Positions 4,380 through 6,250 of a stretch of DNA of 6,250 nucleotides are shown here, piece after piece. The notes beneath the pieces are model-generated. The model was not told the origin of the DNA. It made no database searches and saw nothing but the letters and a program-made list of their open reading frames with translations. Source of the DNA: Clostridiales bacterium. GTDB lineage: Bacteria; Bacillota_A; Clostridia; Christensenellales; Aristaeellaceae. Numbering within the stretch: position 1 is the first letter of the stretch; each line of letters begins with the position of its first letter. The stretch covers positions 1 to 6,250 of the forward strand of contig JAAYZL010000206.1 in the NCBI GenBank assembly GCA_012514855.1, given 5' to 3'. The position numbers and the translations under genes were made by a program.

Positions 4380-6250
4380 ATGTCGAATTCGAGATTGCAA
4401 CCCCTCGGCGGCGCGCTCAAAAAACTGCTTGCGGCGCTGATTGCGCTCGCGCTCATTTTGGCGCTCGTTCCCGCGCTCGATCCGGGCGCGCGGGCGGCCT
4501 CGGACGGCATGATCCGCGTGAAGCTGTCGCGGCTCGGCTCGCGCACGAGCATCAGCTTCAAGACGACGACCGCCTACTACGTAAACGGCAACACGAACCA
4601 GAGGATCGCGTCCGGCCAGACGGCGACGGTCTCGATCTCGGGGACGTCGCTGCTGCTGACGGTCGGCGGGGTCTCGTCGAACCTCGGCTCGTCGTTCGTG
4701 CTCGCGCGCGGCCAGTCGGGGCTGACCGGCGTGCAGTTCACGTCGCCGAGCTTTTCGAACCTGTTCTGCGGCGATTTGAAGTTCTCGATCTCCTCGTCCG
4801 TGATCCTGCCGGTACTCAAGATCTACGTCGAGGACTACCTGCTCGGCGTCGTCGCCTACGAGATGTCGAACTCTTGGCCGCTGGAGGCGCTCAAGGCGCA
4901 GGCGGTCGCCGCGCGCAACTACGCCTTGCGCTGCAAGGGAAGCCGGTCGTCGAGCGCCTACGACGTGACCGACACCTCGACCGATCAGGTGTTCAAGGGC
5001 TACAACGCGGGCTATTCGCGCGTCGCGCAGGCCATCCGCGAGACGGCGGGCACGGCGCTCTACTACGGCAGCTCGCTCGCCGCGTGCTACTACTCGGCCA
5101 GCAACGGCGGCCAGACCGAGTCGACGAAGAACATCTGGGGCGGGGGCCTCGCCTACAGCGTCGTCAAGGACGACCCCTACGACCTCCAGAACGCGAGCGC
5201 CAGCAAGAAGAGCGCGTCCCTCCGCCGCGACGCGATCGGGCTGAACGCCTCGCTCGTGTCGGCGCTGAAGACCGGCATGGCGGCGCAGCTTTCCGCGAAG
5301 GGCCTCTCGACGAATGTCAACGACATCGCCATCGCGCGCATCGCGTCGGTCGTGCCGCACACGCCGGTGTACGCGGCCCCGAGCCGGCTTTACAAGAAGC
5401 TCAAGTTCACGCTGGACGTAGTCTCGAAGAACACGGCCGGGCAGAGCGCCGCCGCGACGGTCGCGGTCGACGTCGGCAGCTACGGCGCGCTCGAGAGCTG
5501 GTATTCGCTGAGCATCAACTCGAAGGACAACGAGACCGTCTGGGTCGAGGAGACCGAGGCGGCGTTCAACATCGTGTTCCGGCGCTGGGGCCACGGCGCG
5601 GGCATGAGCCAGCGCGGGGCGCAGGTGATGGCCAACCAGGGGAAGGGCTATTCCGACATATTGTCGTTCTACTATCCGGGGACGTCCTTGAAGAAGCTGG
5701 CGCTCGAGGACACGACGGGCTCGGGGCTGTCGAGCGGCGCCACGCTCCCGCCGGAGCCGATCGGACAGGTGCGCGCGGTCGCGGACGCGCCCGTCTACCA
5801 GGGCGCGTCGACCGGCTCCGCGGTGCTGGGGACGGTTCCGACCGGCGAAACGGTCGACGTGTACGCGGTCGAGACCGGCTGGGCGCTCATCGGCTGGGGG
5901 ACGCTCAAGGGATTTGCCGAGACCTCGCTGTTCGTGATCGACGCCGAGCCGACCGCGACCCCGACGGCAGCGCCGGGCGACGGGCGCCCGGCGGTCGTCA
6001 CGATGGCCTCCGAGACCGGAAGGCTCTACCTCCGCTCCGGCCCGTCGACCGAAACCGCCGCGGTGACGACCGTCGGACACGGGGACGTCGTCCTGGCGGG
6101 CGCCGAGAGCGGCGAGTGGACGGCCGTCACGGCCGCCGACGGGAAGTCCGGCTATCTGAAGACGAAGTACCTCGTCTACCAAATGCCGGGCGCGACGCCG
6201 ACCCCGACGCCGGTTCCGACCGGGACGCCGGTTCCGACGGAAACGCCGAC
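4380..6250 (+). CDS. Secreted SpoIID/LytB-domain protein with two SH3-like domains and Pro/Thr tail (3' end outside window)
   Basis: At least 623 residues are present, with no stop before the window ends. Residues 1-40 form a signal peptide (Lys14-15, a hydrophobic run 16-32, cleavage near GARAA/S). After a beta-rich region (44-140), the SpoIID/LytB domain (about 145-435) has YLLGVVAYEMSNSWPLEALK with the likely catalytic Glu161, then AQAVAARNYA, CYYSASNGGQT (236-246) and WGHGAGMSQRGA (403-414). SpoIID is a lytic transglycosylase that acts on glycan strands lacking stem peptides, so peptidoglycan processing outside the membrane is expected. Two bacterial SH3-like domains follow (about 462-520 and 537-600), probably binding the wall, joined by a Pro/Thr linker. 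Another TPTPTPVPT tail then begins. Sporulation SpoIID is about half this length, so this is a multidomain relative rather than spoIID itself. The start has GGAGG at 4370-4374, 5 bases upstream. Confidence 0.93.
   Translation, partial: MSNSRLQPLGGALKKLLAALIALALILALVPALDPGARAASDGMIRVKLSRLGSRTSISFKTTTAYYVNGNTNQRIASGQTATVSISGTSLLLTVGGVSSNLGSSFVLARGQSGLTGVQFTSPSFSNLFCGDLKFSISSSVILPVLKIYVEDYLLGVVAYEMSNSWPLEALKAQAVAARNYALRCKGSRSSSAYDVTDTSTDQVFKGYNAGYSRVAQAIRETAGTALYYGSSLAACYYSASNGGQTESTKNIWGGGLAYSVVKDDPYDLQNASASKKSASLRRDAIGLNASLVSALKTGMAAQLSAKGLSTNVNDIAIARIASVVPHTPVYAAPSRLYKKLKFTLDVVSKNTAGQSAAATVAVDVGSYGALESWYSLSINSKDNETVWVEETEAAFNIVFRRWGHGAGMSQRGAQVMANQGKGYSDILSFYYPGTSLKKLALEDTTGSGLSSGATLPPEPIGQVRAVADAPVYQGASTGSAVLGTVPTGETVDVYAVETGWALIGWGTLKGFAETSLFVIDAEPTATPTAAPGDGRPAVVTMASETGRLYLRSGPSTETAAVTTVGHGDVVLAGAESGEWTAVTAADGKSGYLKTKYLVYQMPGATPTPTPVPTGTPVPTETP
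6206..6238 (+). repeat. 15-bp direct repeat encoding the TPVPT tail
   Basis: GACGCCGGTTCCGAC occurs at 6206-6220 and again at 6224-6238, an 18-base period that encodes a six-residue unit (TPVPTG, then TPVPTE). It lies in the Pro/Thr linker of the SpoIID/LytB protein and continues toward the window end, so the copy number cannot be stated. Confidence 0.8.

Noticed and set aside
4197..6182. Long minus-strand open frame (661 codons) opposite the SpoIID/LytB gene
   Set aside because: Its product is Arg/Gly/Ala-rich with no recognisable domain, and it covers the ferredoxin terminator tail and the promoter region. The plus-strand frame encodes a clear signal peptide, SpoIID motifs and SH3-like domains. 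It is a codon shadow of GC-rich coding DNA.

Overview
The window looks like part of a chromosome from a high-GC, anaerobic, Gram-positive member of the Clostridia. This is inferred from several things. There is a 56-residue clostridial-type 2[4Fe-4S] ferredoxin. A KamA-family aminomutase, a stand-alone four-cysteine TSCPD protein and a secreted SpoIID/LytB protein are all typical of that group. The Shine-Dalgarno sites are strong (AAAGGAGGTG, GGAGG), and codons are heavily G/C at third positions. No genus can be named from the sequence alone. No RNA gene, CRISPR array, insertion sequence, attachment site or origin is visible, and no gap between genes reaches 300 bases.

Layout. At 1-303 is the 3' end of a lysine 2,3-aminomutase-like gene, closed by a good intrinsic terminator. 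At 347-375 is a perfect-consensus housekeeping promoter. It drives a two-gene unit: a TSCPD-domain protein (407-655) and a two-pass membrane protein with a C-terminal Ada-like His/Cys site (668-1288). A perfect 12-bp inverted repeat follows, between this unit and the convergent rluF (2152-1436, minus strand). rluF and rlmI (2244-3410, plus strand) are divergent 23S rRNA modification genes, and their predicted promoters share one -35 region. rlmI ends 2 bases from the end of a convergent cysteine-rich YkgJ-like protein (3874-3413, minus strand). That gene is itself divergent from a monocistronic ferredoxin gene (3994-4164). After the ferredoxin terminator and a 215-base intergenic region with AT-rich and dyad elements, a long secreted SpoIID/LytB protein starts at 4380. 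It carries two SH3-like domains and a Pro/Thr tail and runs off the window.

How the genes work together. The clearest functional pair is rluF/rlmI: pseudouridine and 5-methylcytidine formation in 23S rRNA, driven from one compact divergent promoter. The ferredoxin and the cysteine-rich protein are a second divergent pair, where a link through iron or redox is only a guess. Two metal-site-like small proteins (TSCPD and the Ada-like membrane protein) form a probable operon of unknown role. The region is mostly housekeeping. The parts most worth a second look are the shared -35 region, the apparently leaderless rluF message, the unexplained TSCPD/membrane protein pair and the cysteine-rich protein.
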